The notes beneath the pieces were generated by a model that had not been told where the DNA came from, searched no databases, and saw only the letters and a list, made by a program, of their open reading frames with translations. The translations under genes and the position numbers were made by a program. Of a stretch of 64,000 nucleotides of DNA, positions 18,123 through 28,161 are shown piece after piece. Source of the DNA: Pontibacter harenae (lineage in GTDB: Bacteria > Bacteroidota > Bacteroidia > Cytophagales > Hymenobacteraceae); contig NZ_JAJJWH010000020.1 of NCBI RefSeq assembly GCF_020907245.1, forward strand, positions 1-64,000, written 5' to 3'. How positions within the stretch are numbered: the stretch's first letter is position 1; each line of letters opens with the position of its first letter.

Positions 18123-18919
18123 AAAGGAGCTATATAATTAATTTATTATTTATATAATACAAGTATACGAATAAATTATATATTTATTCCATAATTTTCA
18201 TGATAAAATATAATATATCCTAAAGTAACTACAGAACAATTAACTTCGGATATGAGATGTTACAGCTGCAGAAGAAAACATTGATTGCTTTTTGCGACAA
18301 CTATATATAAATTAATGACAGCTGTTTCTGAGCAATTGTCACCATGTATTGCTTTAGTATTACTCTTTGAAAAGCTAAACCTTTTCTTATTCTGAAACTA
18401 AGACTTTCTTAGTATACAATAGAATAAAGAACTGCTTTCATACTAAACAGTGGGAATTCACGCTATTCATTCTTATAGCTGAAGCACTATTATTGAAAAC
18501 ATTGCAGCTATTAAGGGAGTAGGTTGTATAGTAGCAGTCGTTTTCGAATGTGAAAGCTTAATACAAAATCTGATGAAGGATTATGAACAAGCTCAGTTAT
18601 AGATCAAGCTAACGTATTAATGGCTGCACAACTTTCACTATTAGTTAGTTAATCAAAAAATGATCATGTAGGTATGCCACCAGTTTTAGCCGCTTTTAAG
18701 AGGAACTATAAAGTAAGCTTCTGCTAATGAACACCAGAATTGTTGCTACTTATGATCAAATGATGATATATTAATAGGAAAATGTTTTACAAACCGTAGT
18801 TTTACTTTTTATAAGCTATCTGCTAATACAGAACTGATAAACTTTAAAAGCTTAACTTCCAGTTCTACAGCAAAAGCTAAAGTAAAATTCGCATAAAAAC
18901 TCTACATATAAATCTTATT
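18123..18919. other. Long AT-rich intergenic stretch before gnd
   Basis: About 800 bases, very AT-rich directly after 18123. No open frame with protein character, no terminator hairpin and no RNA gene was recognised. It separates the divergent histidine kinase and gnd-zwf-pgl units and so must hold both promoters. Confidence 0.4.
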
Positions 18920-20338
18920 ATGAACGATTTACAGTACGAATTTGGAATGGTTGGCTTAGGTGTTATGGGCCGAAACTTAATGCTCAACATCGCTGACAAT
19001 GACTTTTCAGTTATCGGCCTTGACTTAGATGGTGCAAAAGCTGCTGCCGTAGAAATAGAAGCTGGACCAGGGAAGCCTGTCCGTGGCACCACGTCCACCG
19101 AAGAGTTTATACAGTCGCTTCGTAAGCCAAGAGCCATCATGCTTTTGGTGCCAGCTGGCCCGCCAGTAGATGCTGTTATTAAAAGCTTATTGCCACTGCT
19201 AGAGCCAGGTGATATCGTTATTGATGGGGGCAACTCATATTTCCCAGATACAGAACGCCGTGTACTAGAACTCGAAGAAAAAGAAATTCACTTTTTTGGA
19301 ATGGGTATATCAGGCGGAGAGCAAGGAGCCCGTTTTGGCCCAAGTATGATGCCAGGCGGCAACAGAGAGGCGTATGAGAGACTTCGTCCTGTATTTGAAG
19401 CTGTGGCAGCCAAGGTTAACGGAGAGCCCTGTGTTACCTTCTTAGGCAATGGCTCTGCAGGCAACTTTGTTAAGATGGTGCATAATGGTATTGAATATGG
19501 CATTATGCAACTAATTGCCGAAACGTATGATGTGCTCAGACGAGGCGCAGGCTTAAGCGATGATGAATTACAAGCCACCTTCCAGGCGTGGAATGATACA
19601 GAACTACAGTCTTATCTAATTGAAATAACTGGTGAAATACTTCAAAAGCAAGACGAAGAAACTGGCCAGCGATTAGTACATGTCATCTCAGACAGAGCCC
19701 GCTCTAAAGGTACTGGCAAATGGACGTCGCAAAACGCAATGGATTTGCAAGTACCCGTGCCTACTATAGATATGGCGGTGCTAATGCGAGACATCTCTAA
19801 ATTTAAAGAAGAACGTGTAGAAGCTGCTAACCTGTTACCTAATAATAGGTTACAAGAGGCTATCAGTACAGACCATCAGGAGTTTATTGCTAAAATGCGA
19901 AATGCTTTTTATTTCGCCATGATATCGACTTATGCGCAAGGCATGGCACAGCTAAAGGTGGCATCAGAGACTTATAAATACGAACTGCAACTGCAGGATG
20001 TAGCCAAAATCTGGCGCGGCGGCTGTATTATAAGAGCGGCTTGCTTAACAGACATACGTTCAGCATATGAGCAGAATCCATCGTTACCGAACCTTCTGCT
20101 GGATTCTAAAATAGGCGGAGATTTGTTAGATCGCCAGGATGATATTAGAATAATAGTGAAAGTGGCTATAGATAAAGGTATAGCAGTGCCTGCTTTTATG
20201 TCTGCACTTGCTTATTTTGATGCCTATCGTACCGAAACCTTACCTACAAATATAATTCAGGCGCAACGCGATTATTTCGGGGCGCATACGTACGAGCGTA
20301 CTGATAAAGAAGGAATCTTCCATACCATCTGGAATTAA
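18920..20338 (+). CDS. gnd: 6-phosphogluconate dehydrogenase (decarboxylating)
   Basis: A 472-residue cytosolic enzyme that oxidises 6-phosphogluconate to ribulose 5-phosphate and CO2 with NADP+. The nucleotide-binding GMVGLGVMGRN lies near residue 10. The substrate-binding GISGGEQGARFGPSMMPGG and the active-site GNFVKMVHNGIEYGIMQ are intact, and the C-terminal IIQAQRDYFGAHTYERTD is typical. The length matches the classical long form (about 470). It is the first gene of gnd-zwf-pgl; the gap to zwf is 65 bases. Confidence 0.97.
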   Translation: MNDLQYEFGMVGLGVMGRNLMLNIADNDFSVIGLDLDGAKAAAVEIEAGPGKPVRGTTSTEEFIQSLRKPRAIMLLVPAGPPVDAVIKSLLPLLEPGDIVIDGGNSYFPDTERRVLELEEKEIHFFGMGISGGEQGARFGPSMMPGGNREAYERLRPVFEAVAAKVNGEPCVTFLGNGSAGNFVKMVHNGIEYGIMQLIAETYDVLRRGAGLSDDELQATFQAWNDTELQSYLIEITGEILQKQDEETGQRLVHVISDRARSKGTGKWTSQNAMDLQVPVPTIDMAVLMRDISKFKEERVEAANLLPNNRLQEAISTDHQEFIAKMRNAFYFAMISTYAQGMAQLKVASETYKYELQLQDVAKIWRGGCIIRAACLTDIRSAYEQNPSLPNLLLDSKIGGDLLDRQDDIRIIVKVAIDKGIAVPAFMSALAYFDAYRTETLPTNIIQAQRDYFGAHTYERTDKEGIFHTIWN

Positions 20339-20403
20339 GCGCTAAGTAAAACAGCCATTTTCAGAGAAGACAAACCTTTATCTTTCATTTTATCAAATTG
20401 AAT

Positions 20404-21912
20404 ATGAAATCAGCTAGTAAAGCAGCTCCAACTATTGCTATTATTTTCGGAGGAACGGGAGACTTAGCAAAAAGAAAACTTGTACCCGCATTCTACAACC
20501 TTTTCCTTGATGGTTGGTTACCTGAACCTTTTGCATTCATAGGTTTAGGACGATCAGATACAGATGATGTTAAATACCGAAAACATTTACGAGACGGAGT
20601 GGAAGAATTTTCTCGAAGCGGTAAACCTACGGATGAATCTTGGGGAAATTTTGAACAGTCTATTTCTTACCTCCGCTCTAATATAAACGACCCTGCTTCC
20701 TACCAGGAATTAGCAGAAAAAATTCATGCCCTGGAAGAAGCTTGGGGAACAAGGGCCAATCGATTGTTCTACCTATCCATAGCTCCCAATTTTATAGAAC
20801 CTGTAACCATACATTTAAATAATGTAGGTATAGCCAGTGATGTAGAACGTGATAGAATTGTGGTAGAGAAACCATTTGGACATGACCTAGAGACGGCGAG
20901 AGAACTAAACCAACTTTTAACCCGTACTTTTCAGGAGTCTCAAATTTATCGCATCGACCACTACCTTGGCAAAGAGACCGTACAAAACATTCTGGCCTTT
21001 CGTTTTGCAAATGCCCTTTTCGAGCCGCTCTGGAACAGAAATTATATTGAATATGTGCAGATAACAGTGGCTGAAGAAGTAGGTGTAGAAGATCGTGGAG
21101 GCTACTACGAAGGTTCTGGTGCCTTACGCGACATGATTCAAAACCACCTCCTGCAGTTGCTGTGCATGGTTGCTATGGAACCTCCTGTAACTTTTGAGGC
21201 CGAAGAAATCAGGAACAGAAAGGTAGATGTGCTGCAAGCCATTAAACGCTTCACGCGCGAAGAAGTAACCAAGAATGCTGTGCGTGGGCAATATGGGTCA
21301 GGTTGGCTTAAAGGGCAACAGGTGCCAGGCTACCGCGAAGAACAAGGTGTAGATCCTAAATCAGGAACAGAAACATACGCCGCCATTAAATTCTCATTAG
21401 ATAATTGGCGTTGGAAGGGTGTTCCGTTTTACCTCCGCACTGGAAAGCGTATGCAGGAGAAAAGTTCTTCCATCACAGTTCAGTTCCGCCCTGTGCCGCA
21501 CTTAACGTTCCCTACTTCCATGTCAGAAAGCATTCTGCCAAACCGTCTTATCATCAACATTCAGCCGCAGATGGACATCCGTTTGCGCTTTATGGCGAAG
21601 AAGACAGGCTTAGACATGGCCCTGACTCCAGCGGAAATGGTATTTGACTTCAACCGTTGCGCCGAGGGTGCACAGTCGCCAGAAGCTTATGAAACCCTGC
21701 TGTTAGATGCCATGCAAGGTGATGCTACTTTGTTTATGCGTTCGGACCAGGTGGAAGTAGCTTGGGAAGTAATTACACCAATTCTGGAAACTTGGGAATC
21801 GCGCCCATCGTTGGAGTTTCCTAACTATGCAGCGGGTATGTGGGGACCAGAAAATGCAGAAGCTCTGATTGCCCGAGAAGGCCATACCTGGACAGTTACA
21901 CGACCTCATTAA
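20404..21912 (+). CDS. zwf: Glucose-6-phosphate 1-dehydrogenase
   Basis: A 502-residue NADP-dependent enzyme that makes 6-phosphogluconolactone. I took the ATG at 20404 rather than the in-frame TTG two codons earlier. [13 protein letters not shown] (about 14-26) is the coenzyme site and [10 protein letters not shown] holds the substrate-binding and catalytic His region. Its length is normal. It is the second gene of the oxidative pentose-phosphate operon and ends 7 bases before pgl. Glucokinase-like ROK activity nearby could supply the substrate. Confidence 0.97.
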   Translation: MKSASKAAPTIAIIFGGTGDLAKRKLVPAFYNLFLDGWLPEPFAFIGLGRSDTDDVKYRKHLRDGVEEFSRSGKPTDESWGNFEQSISYLRSNINDPASYQELAEKIHALEEAWGTRANRLFYLSIAPNFIEPVTIHLNNVGIASDVERDRIVVEKPFGHDLETARELNQLLTRTFQESQIYRIDHYLGKETVQNILAFRFANALFEPLWNRNYIEYVQITVAEEVGVEDRGGYYEGSGALRDMIQNHLLQLLCMVAMEPPVTFEAEEIRNRKVDVLQAIKRFTREEVTKNAVRGQYGSGWLKGQQVPGYREEQGVDPKSGTETYAAIKFSLDNWRWKGVPFYLRTGKRMQEKSSSITVQFRPVPHLTFPTSMSESILPNRLIINIQPQMDIRLRFMAKKTGLDMALTPAEMVFDFNRCAEGAQSPEAYETLLLDAMQGDATLFMRSDQVEVAWEVITPILETWESRPSLEFPNYAAGMWGPENAEALIAREGHTWTVTRPH

Positions 21913-21919
21913 TTTAAAG

Positions 21920-22648
21920 ATGTTACAGATATTCGAAGATAAAGCGCAAATAAGTAAAGTAGCCGCAGAACTTTTTGTAAAAACTGCTCAAGAAGCAGTG
22001 CAGCAGCATGGCCGCTTTACTGTAGCATTAACAGGAGGCTCCTCGCCCGTACAGCTGTACAACTTGCTGGCTGAGTCACCATACAAAGAGCAGGTGCCCT
22101 GGCAACAGACGCATATTTTTTGGGGAGACGAGCGCTGGGTACCGCTCACAGATGATAAAAGCAACGCTAAAATGGCCATGGACACTCTTTTGAGTAAAGT
22201 CCCTGTGCCAAAAGCACAGATTTACCCCATGTGGGCAGACACAGAACCAGAAGCATTTGCCCAGCAATATGAAGGAACACTGCAGCAACATTTTGGTCAG
22301 CAGGCCCCTCAATTCGATCTAATACTTTTAGGCATGGGTGATGACGGCCATACAGCGTCCTTGTTCCCTGGCACAGAAGTACTGCAGGAAAAAGATAGTT
22401 GGGTAAAGGCTTATTATCTCGAGCCGCAGTCTATGTATCGGATTACGCTTACTGCGCCGTTGATCAACAGAGCCAAAACAATTTGTTTTCTCACATTCGG
22501 GAGCAACAAGGCTCCTGCCTTATTTGAGGTGCTGGAAGGTGAACGAAATCCTGAAAAATTTCCTTCACAGCTAATTCAGCCACAGAACGGGGAAGTTATT
22601 TGGTTTGTTGATGAGGCTGCTGCTTCTAAGTTGAGCAGAAGTAAATAA
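21920..22648 (+). CDS. pgl: 6-phosphogluconolactonase
   Basis: A 242-residue protein of the DevB/Pgl (glucosamine-6-phosphate isomerase-like) family that hydrolyses 6-phosphogluconolactone. Conserved segments are ALTGGSSPVQLYNLL, HIFWGDERWVP and LGMGDDGHTASLFPG. The ATG at 21920 sits 7 bases after the zwf stop codon; the frame remains open further upstream inside zwf, but the family homology starts here. It completes the gnd-zwf-pgl set and is followed by the long terminator at 22687-22742. Confidence 0.96.
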   Translation: MLQIFEDKAQISKVAAELFVKTAQEAVQQHGRFTVALTGGSSPVQLYNLLAESPYKEQVPWQQTHIFWGDERWVPLTDDKSNAKMAMDTLLSKVPVPKAQIYPMWADTEPEAFAQQYEGTLQQHFGQQAPQFDLILLGMGDDGHTASLFPGTEVLQEKDSWVKAYYLEPQSMYRITLTAPLINRAKTICFLTFGSNKAPALFEVLEGERNPEKFPSQLIQPQNGEVIWFVDEAAASKLSRSK

Positions 22649-22686
22649 GGTAAAGATTCATTAACTTCTGCCTAGCCGACAAAATT

Positions 22687-22742
22687 AATAGTAAACGAAA
22701 AGGCGACTATACATAGGTATAGTCGCCTTTTCGTTTACTATT
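22687..22742. terminator. Bidirectional terminator with 26-bp perfect stem
   Basis: The arms 22687-22712 and 22717-22742 are perfectly complementary over 26 bases with a loop of ATAG. T-rich and A-rich ends allow termination both ways, serving pgl and the converging proA. Confidence 0.92.
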
Positions 22743-22752
22743 GTGTCTTATA

Positions 22753-24000
22753 CTAAGCTCTTATCAATCCATTACTTTTCACAATCCACTTATAGCTGGT
22801 AAGTTCCTCAAGAGCCATAGGTCCTCGAGCATGAAGCTTCTGTGTACTGATTCCAATTTCTGCTCCTAACCCAAACTGAGCACCATCAGTGAAGGCGGTA
22901 GAAGTGTTGGCATACACGGCTGCGGCATCCACGGCACGCATAAACTGTTCTATATGCTCCTCATTTTCTGAAACAATAGCTTCGCTATGCTGAGACGTGT
23001 ATTTGTTTATATGATCAATCGCCTCCTCAAAACTATCTACTGTCTTAACAGCCATTTTAAGAGACAAAAACTCTGTGCCAAAATGTTCTACTGTTGCCTC
23101 ATGAAGTCTTTCACTTGGATAGTTCTTCTGTAGGGCCGCAAAGGACGGAGCATCTGCAAATATCTCTACCTCTTTTTCCGCAAGCCCTTCGGCAATCTTT
23201 GGAAGGTCTGAAAGTCTATCTTTATGTATAACCAAACAATCAAGTGCATTACAAACACTTACACGACGAGTTTTAGCATTCACCACAATGCCTCTTCCCT
23301 TTTCCAGGTCAGCATATTCATCAAAATAAGTATGTACAATACCAGCTCCTGTTTCAATTACAGGCACTTTAGAATTCTCACGCACGTAGTTGATCAGGCC
23401 TTGGCTACCGCGTGGTATAATAATATCGACATACTCTACCGCTTGCAGTAACTGGTGCGTTGCCTCCCGATCTGGCGGCAGCAACTGCACAATATTTTTA
23501 TCGACGCTGTTTTGCTCCAGCACCTCATGTATTAAACTAACAATGGCAGCGTTTGAATCTTTTGCATCACTGCCTCCTTTTAGCAGCAAGGCATTGCCAG
23601 AGCGCAAGCACAGGCTAAACACATCAAACGTTACGTTTGGGCGGGCCTCATAAATAATACCAATCACACCAAGAGGAACAGAGATTTTCTTCATTTCAAG
23701 CCCATTCTCTAGTGTCCGCTCCGTCAGCACCCGTCCTAGTGGAGAAGGTAAATTTGCAACGTTTAGCAAATCGCTGGCTATGGCAGCTATGCGCTCACCA
23801 GATAATTTTAACCTGTCGTATTTTGGATCAGTGACGTCCATACGATCTAGGTCTTTTTGGTTTGCAGCCAGTATAGTGTCAGTAGCTTGTTCGGCACTTG
23901 CAGCCAAATCTGTAAGTACTTTTACTACTTTTTCCTCTGGCAGCAAACTCAGTTTTCTGCTTGCCTGTTTTACATTACTAAAAACCTGTTTCAGACTCAT
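22753..24000 (-). CDS. proA: Gamma-glutamyl phosphate reductase
   Basis: A 415-residue cytosolic enzyme that reduces glutamyl 5-phosphate to the semialdehyde with [38 protein letters not shown] and the catalytic Cys segment [16 protein letters not shown] are present. I chose the ATG at 24000 ([12 protein letters not shown]), since the 17 residues upstream are hydrophobic and unrelated and that start would overlap proB. It lies 4 bases after proB, as the last gene of proC-proB-proA. Confidence 0.96.
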   Translation of the reverse strand: MSLKQVFSNVKQASRKLSLLPEEKVVKVLTDLAASAEQATDTILAANQKDLDRMDVTDPKYDRLKLSGERIAAIASDLLNVANLPSPLGRVLTERTLENGLEMKKISVPLGVIGIIYEARPNVTFDVFSLCLRSGNALLLKGGSDAKDSNAAIVSLIHEVLEQNSVDKNIVQLLPPDREATHQLLQAVEYVDIIIPRGSQGLINYVRENSKVPVIETGAGIVHTYFDEYADLEKGRGIVVNAKTRRVSVCNALDCLVIHKDRLSDLPKIAEGLAEKEVEIFADAPSFAALQKNYPSERLHEATVEHFGTEFLSLKMAVKTVDSFEEAIDHINKYTSQHSEAIVSENEEHIEQFMRAVDAAAVYANTSTAFTDGAQFGLGAEIGISTQKLHARGPMALEELTSYKWIVKSNGLIRA

Positions 24001-24004
24001 ATTT

Positions 24005-25096
24005 CTAGACGCTATGATATTCAAATAAATATAAATAATTGTAATGGACAATTGGTTTTTTGTTGTTCATGCCAACGTATTCGTTAGCCTTTTTAGAACC
24101 ATATTCCGCTTTTCCAATTCCAATCTTCTCACCGTTCTCATCCTTTATCCGAATGATATCTCCTTTCGAGAAATCTCCAGATACAGCTACGAGGCCAACG
24201 GGCAACAAACTGTTTGCTTCAGAAGACAAAAGTGCTTCTTTAGCTCCTTCATTCACAATAACTTCTCCCTTGGTATAGTTATCGCTATAAGCAACCCATT
24301 TTTTTAGACCTGGTTTAGACGACTCTGGTTCGAAATAAGTTGCTTTAAGATTCTTATTGTAAAAGTCGTTTAGCACATTGTCACGGTTACCGTTCGCAAT
24401 GTAAACATGGATACCTAGATAAGCCGCTTTTTTGGCCATTTTCATTTTGCTTTCCATTCCTCCCCTACCAAAAGCTGATTTAGTTGTAGAGATGTAACGG
24501 CCAATACCTTTGCTCTTGCGCCCAACATGCTCGATGAGTTTAGAATCAGGATCACTTGGATGCCCTTTATAAATACCATCTACATTGGTAAGCAAAATCA
24601 AGGTGTCGGCATCTATCATAGCTGCAGTCGTGCTGGCCAACTCATCGTTGTCTGTGAACATAAGTTCTGTCACGGCTACCGCATCATTCTCGTTTATGAT
24701 AGGTATAATGTCGTGGTTGAGCAAACCCGTAAGGCAACCCTTTATGTTAAGAAAGTGTCTGCGAGAAAGAAAGTCCTGCGGCGTAACCACAATCTGTGCC
24801 ACCCGATGCCCCTCTGCCTGAAAAAGATCTTTGTAGGCATAAATGATATCGATCTGGCCAACAGAAGCAAGAATTTGTTTTCTTACAACAGATTCCGTTT
24901 TTTCATCAAAGTTAATGTGGTTCCTGGCAAAGGCTACTGCTCCTGATGATACAAGCACCACCTGCAGGCCTTGCTCTTTCAGGAAAACCAGCTGCTTTAC
25001 AAGCTTAGCCATTCGCTCTTTGTCTGGTGAGCCGTCGTCTTTGGTTAAAACGTTGGAACCTATTTTTACGACAACACGCTGTGGCTGATAATCCAT
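24005..25096 (-). CDS. proB: Glutamate 5-kinase with C-terminal PUA domain
   Basis: A 363-residue enzyme that phosphorylates L-glutamate, the first and normally proline-inhibited step of proline synthesis. [15 protein letters not shown] begins the amino-acid-kinase domain, [30 protein letters not shown] is the substrate/ATP loop, and [16 protein letters not shown] is typical. The last 80 residues (about 280-363) are a PUA domain. The start [13 protein letters not shown] at 25096 was preferred over an in-frame ATG 14 codons upstream. Tightly linked to proA. Confidence 0.96.
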   Translation of the reverse strand: MDYQPQRVVVKIGSNVLTKDDGSPDKERMAKLVKQLVFLKEQGLQVVLVSSGAVAFARNHINFDEKTESVVRKQILASVGQIDIIYAYKDLFQAEGHRVAQIVVTPQDFLSRRHFLNIKGCLTGLLNHDIIPIINENDAVAVTELMFTDNDELASTTAAMIDADTLILLTNVDGIYKGHPSDPDSKLIEHVGRKSKGIGRYISTTKSAFGRGGMESKMKMAKKAAYLGIHVYIANGNRDNVLNDFYNKNLKATYFEPESSKPGLKKWVAYSDNYTKGEVIVNEGAKEALLSSEANSLLPVGLVAVSGDFSKGDIIRIKDENGEKIGIGKAEYGSKKANEYVGMNNKKPIVHYNYLYLFEYHSV

Positions 25097-25322
25097 GTAT
25101 ATTAATTCTGTTTTAACAAAATGAATAGAGGGCAACAAACAGAAGTTTGCTGCCTCTCTATAAAGAATATAATCTCCCTAAGCTGTAGAGGGTAAGATAG
25201 TTTGTTGACGCCCTGATACTGTGCTGTAGAAATGAGCACAGTAAAGAACCAGAGCAAAAGAAGGTATGAAGCAGGAGTAAATTGCCTACTTCGGGTAAGG
25301 TAAGGCCTTACCCTTGAAAGCT

Positions 25323-26183
25323 TTATTGCAGAAGCTCCTGCAATGCGCTAAAAGAAATTTTATTCGACTCTTTTTCGCGCTGCTCTTTTAGGTCGATTAT
25401 TCTTTGGTGAGAACCTACAAGCCCCTTGATTACAGCTGAACTTAACCCTTGGTGCTCCATTTCATTTAAGCCGGTAATGGTACATCCTTCTGGCGTAGTT
25501 ACTTTATCAATTTCCTGCTCAGGGTGAGACTTGTTGATGGCGAGTAAAGTAGAGGCTCCTTTGCTTATTTGTACTGCAATTTTTTGAGCATCTTCGGCAT
25601 CCAAACCTAATTGAATACCGCCTTGAGTAACGGCTCTGATAAAACGCATGCAGAAGGCTATACCACTAGAACAAAGTACAGTCGCGGCTGCCATGTGCTC
25701 CTCCTCTATTACAAGTGTATCGCCAAGGCAGTTAAAAATGTCCTGCACCTTGTCCTCAACACTTTCCGCTTTCTTGTTAAAGGCAAGGCTAGTCATGGAT
25801 GCTTGCACGGCAATAGCTGTATTCGGCATGCACCTTACAATTGGAAAGTCGCCTACTATTTTAAATATATGATCGATGGTAACGCCTGCAATAACGCTTA
25901 ACAACACATGCTGCTCTGGATTTAGAATAGGTTTGATTTCATTTAGAACATGTTCCAGGTGAGCAGGCTGCACACAAAGTATGACATAGAGGCTATTTTT
26001 TACGGCAAAGCTATTGTCGCTCGTTACATGCAGTCCTTTGTCTTTTAAATGTTGTAAAGATTTCGTGTTTCTCCTGGTTACATATATGTTTTCTGGATTA
26101 TACTTCCCATTGCTTAGTAGTCCTTCTGCAATGGCATTTCCAAGATTACCTGTTCCCAGGATAGCTACGTTATCGATGTGCAT
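25323..26183 (-). CDS. proC: Pyrroline-5-carboxylate reductase
   Basis: A 286-residue NADPH-dependent enzyme of the last step of proline synthesis. VAILGTGNLGNAIAEGLL is the Rossmann loop, VRCMPNTAIAVQASMTSL and TTPEGCTITGLNEMEHQGLSSAVIKG are the conserved C-terminal signatures. It is slightly longer than the usual 265-275. A 226-base gap precedes proB on the same strand, so proC may form its own unit or lead a proCBA operon. A promoter-like TACTTTTG lies upstream at 26246-26253. Confidence 0.94.
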   Translation of the reverse strand: MHIDNVAILGTGNLGNAIAEGLLSNGKYNPENIYVTRRNTKSLQHLKDKGLHVTSDNSFAVKNSLYVILCVQPAHLEHVLNEIKPILNPEQHVLLSVIAGVTIDHIFKIVGDFPIVRCMPNTAIAVQASMTSLAFNKKAESVEDKVQDIFNCLGDTLVIEEEHMAAATVLCSSGIAFCMRFIRAVTQGGIQLGLDAEDAQKIAVQISKGASTLLAINKSHPEQEIDKVTTPEGCTITGLNEMEHQGLSSAVIKGLVGSHQRIIDLKEQREKESNKISFSALQELLQ

Positions 26184-26245
26184 TCTAATGTCTTTTAAAT
26201 TAATGATAGGTATAAATTAAGTATGTTTTCGGATACTCAGGACTG

Positions 26246-26253
26246 CAAAAGTA
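26246..26253 (-). promoter_or_regulatory. Putative Bacteroidota -7 box for proC
   Basis: On the minus strand TACTTTTG, a full match to TAnnTTTG, about 60 bases before the proC start. About 19 bases upstream there is only a T-run (TTTT) in the -33 position, so the call is moderate. Confidence 0.45.
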
Positions 26254-26734
26254 CAAAAAATACCCTTGCCATAAAAATCCATCGGAACATCAACCTTTCA
26301 GACACACCTCCAACTCGCCTAAAATCCTTAGTAAAATACACCTTTAGATTTGTTCTATTCCAGCGCTAACTTTATAAGCATAAATTTAAAAAACAATGGC
26401 TGCCTTGCAAGAAACGATGTAAATTCAAATAACTATTAATCAGCTGATTGCAAACTTAAAATTGCTAGTTATGCTACTTCTTTTGTAACTAGTATAAGAT
26501 AAATATATGTTTCCATTTAGCTGTACCACTACAAATTTCAAGGTGGCATTAGATGTAGTTAAACTAAAATTTTTATTTTTTTATATTTTTTTAATTAGCA
26601 CAAGCAGAAGATGAGTCCTAACACTAATAATGGGCATAGAATCCTGATAACGGTAATTTGCAATTTCATAGGATTCTATACATTAACTTTATGTTATGAT
26701 TTTACCAGAAGAAAATTAGAGGATTAAGATGGTC

Positions 26735-26784
26735 TATAAAGCAAAAGGCCAACCGTTCAGTAACGGTTGGCCTTTTGCTTTATA
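26735..26784. terminator. Orphan hairpin with 23-bp perfect stem
   Basis: Arms 26735-26757 and 26762-26784 are fully complementary (core GGCCAACCGTT / AACGGTTGGCC), loop CAGT. It has the shape of the bidirectional terminators elsewhere in the window, but no gene ends close by on the plus strand. On the minus strand the nearest is the cold-shock gene about 300 bases away. Confidence 0.7.
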
Positions 26785-26878
26785 AGTGATGGAACAGACA
26801 AAACTATTACACTCCCCCTTTCTACATATAGAAACGACTTTAGCTTATAGTTTGCTTTTACCTGTCATATATTAGAAA

Positions 26879-26902
26879 GCCTTTCAGATCTAACTGAAAG
26901 GC
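26879..26902 (-). terminator. Hairpin, possible terminator of the minus-strand cold-shock gene
   Basis: GCCTTTCAG / CTGAAAGGC with a 6-base loop. Read on the minus strand it is followed by TTTCTAAT, a weak U-tract. Confidence 0.5.
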
Positions 26903-27088
26903 CTTGTTACTGCATTTGAAGGCTCAATCAAGCTAATAGCAAACAAATCAACTATGTTATGTATGCTTTAAGTCTACAAGCCTTGCCCTACAACAATTCT
27001 CCTCAACCCGAGATGGCAGAAGATTTATCTTTATTTTCTATCTTCTACAATTATCCATTTAGTAGGTAGAATTTAGTGGCTTTAAAGC

Positions 27089-27544
27089 TTACTCTGCAAG
27101 CTTTACATTAACAGCATTGAGACCTTTGAGGCCTTTCTCAACCTCGAAAGTAACTTTATCATTCTCTTTCACTGCACCATCAATGCTATTTTGATGGACG
27201 AAAATGCTTTCCTGCGAAACGTGGTCTTTGATAAAGCCATACCCCTTACTAGTATTGAAGTGGGTAATAGTTCCCTTTCTGATAAGATCAGCAGGATCTA
27301 TATCTTCTTGCTTCGGAATACTAATCTGTATGTCCTCTTGCTTCACAGCCTTTTTACGCTTCGGATCTGGAGGAGTAGTGGTAATGTTTCCATCATCATC
27401 TATATAAGCCATCATCTCGTCAATGCCTTTCCCTTTGTTTGAGTTGGCTTTACGATCTTCCTTCTTCTGCTCCTTATCTTCTTTTTTCTTTCTTCTTTTC
27501 TTTTCTTTTTCTTTTTTACTGAAAGTTTCCTGTGATCTACCCAT
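27089..27544 (-). CDS. Cold-shock-domain protein with basic N-terminal extension
   Basis: A 151-residue nucleic-acid-binding protein. Residues 1-40 are almost only Lys, Glu, Arg and Asp (a charged, disordered tail). Residues 41-85 form a linker, and the C-terminal cold-shock domain starts near 89 with RNP1 KGYGFI (100-105) and RNP2 SIFVH (113-117), ending in KGLNAVNVKLAE. It is an RNA chaperone of the CspA fold. Its extension is typical of Bacteroidota CSD proteins, and the same C-terminal ending (GLNAVNVK) is found in the neighbouring short Csp. Clustered with 27610 and 27970 on the same strand. Confidence 0.88.
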   Translation of the reverse strand: MGRSQETFSKKEKEKKRRKKKEDKEQKKEDRKANSNKGKGIDEMMAYIDDDGNITTTPPDPKRKKAVKQEDIQISIPKQEDIDPADLIRKGTITHFNTSKGYGFIKDHVSQESIFVHQNSIDGAVKENDKVTFEVEKGLKGLNAVNVKLAE

Positions 27545-27609
27545 ATTGTGTATTTGATTTCTAAAAATTTAAACTTGAATTCTTATCAACGAAGTTTTTT
27601 GCACCCTTG

Positions 27610-27837
27610 TTAATACCTAAACAGGAAATTAGTCCCGTTACGTATCCACTTCTCAAAGAAGGTGTTATCATTGAACTCTCCAGACACTAATTCTTCGTCG
27701 TTTGAGTTTTTGTTCGTGCGAGAATTCATAAACTGCTGCAAAGAGTCTTGATTAGTTGGAGACCATTCCCTACCCTTTTGCAATGCTACACATAAGTACT
27801 CACGGGTTGTTATATCAACTATATATTTTCTGTTCAT
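27610..27837 (-). CDS. Small uncharacterised protein between two cold-shock genes, 75 aa
   Basis: A 75-residue polar protein (MNRKYIVDITTREYLCVALQ...) with no signal peptide or known motif. It lies 65 bases before the CSD gene and 130 bases after the short csp gene on the same strand. Its balanced composition and start placement make it plausible as a real gene. Function unknown. Confidence 0.5.
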   Translation of the reverse strand: MNRKYIVDITTREYLCVALQKGREWSPTNQDSLQQFMNSRTNKNSNDEELVSGEFNDNTFFEKWIRNGTNFLFRY

Positions 27838-27917
27838 ATTAAATATTAGGGAGCAACTTTTTTTAACCTGCTCAGGCTTTTTATTAAAGACAGCTAATTT
27901 TCTTTCCTGTGATAAAT

Positions 27918-27947
27918 AAAAAAGCCTTACGGGGGTAAGGCTTTTTT
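27918..27947 (-). terminator. Intrinsic terminator after the short csp gene
   Basis: A 13-bp stem (AAAAAAGCCTTAC / GTAAGGCTTTTTT) with a GGGG loop on the plus strand. It works on either strand, and here stands just after the csp stop codon. Confidence 0.85.
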
Positions 27948-27969
27948 ATCAATGACTTATATGTTAAAA

Positions 27970-28161
27970 CTAAGCACGCTTAACGTTAACCGCGTTTAGT
28001 CCTTTTCTTCCTTCTTGTAGGTCAAAAGTAACTTCGTCATTTTCTCTGATTTCATTTACCAAGCCAGATACGTGTACGAAATACTCCTGATCTGAATTTG
28101 TTTCTTTGATGAACCCGAACCCTTTCAGGTCATTAAAGAATTTTACTGTTCCTTTATTCAT
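27970..28161 (-). CDS. Cold-shock protein (CspA family)
   Basis: A 63-residue single cold-shock domain: MNKGTVKFFNDLKGFGFIKE with RNP1 KGFGFI (13-18) and RNP2 YFVHV (27-31), ending GRKGLNAVNVKRA. It binds single-stranded RNA or DNA and melts RNA structure. I used the Met at 28161; an in-frame ATG seven codons earlier adds only MYNKQNN. Upstream lie about 115 bases of AT-rich leader and then the 20-bp hairpin at 28276-28324, a layout that suggests control at the RNA level. Confidence 0.93.
   Translation of the reverse strand: MNKGTVKFFNDLKGFGFIKETNSDQEYFVHVSGLVNEIRENDEVTFDLQEGRKGLNAVNVKRA

Larger units (their letters stand above)
26184..27088. other. Gene-free stretch with two strong hairpins
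   Basis: About 900 bases with no supported gene. It holds the proC promoter-like motif, an AT-rich part at 26560-26600, a 23-bp perfect hairpin at 26735-26784 and a second hairpin at 26879-26902. A TAACTTTA box at 26684-26691 lies about 45 bases before the first hairpin, so a short non-coding RNA is possible but unproven. Confidence 0.45.
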
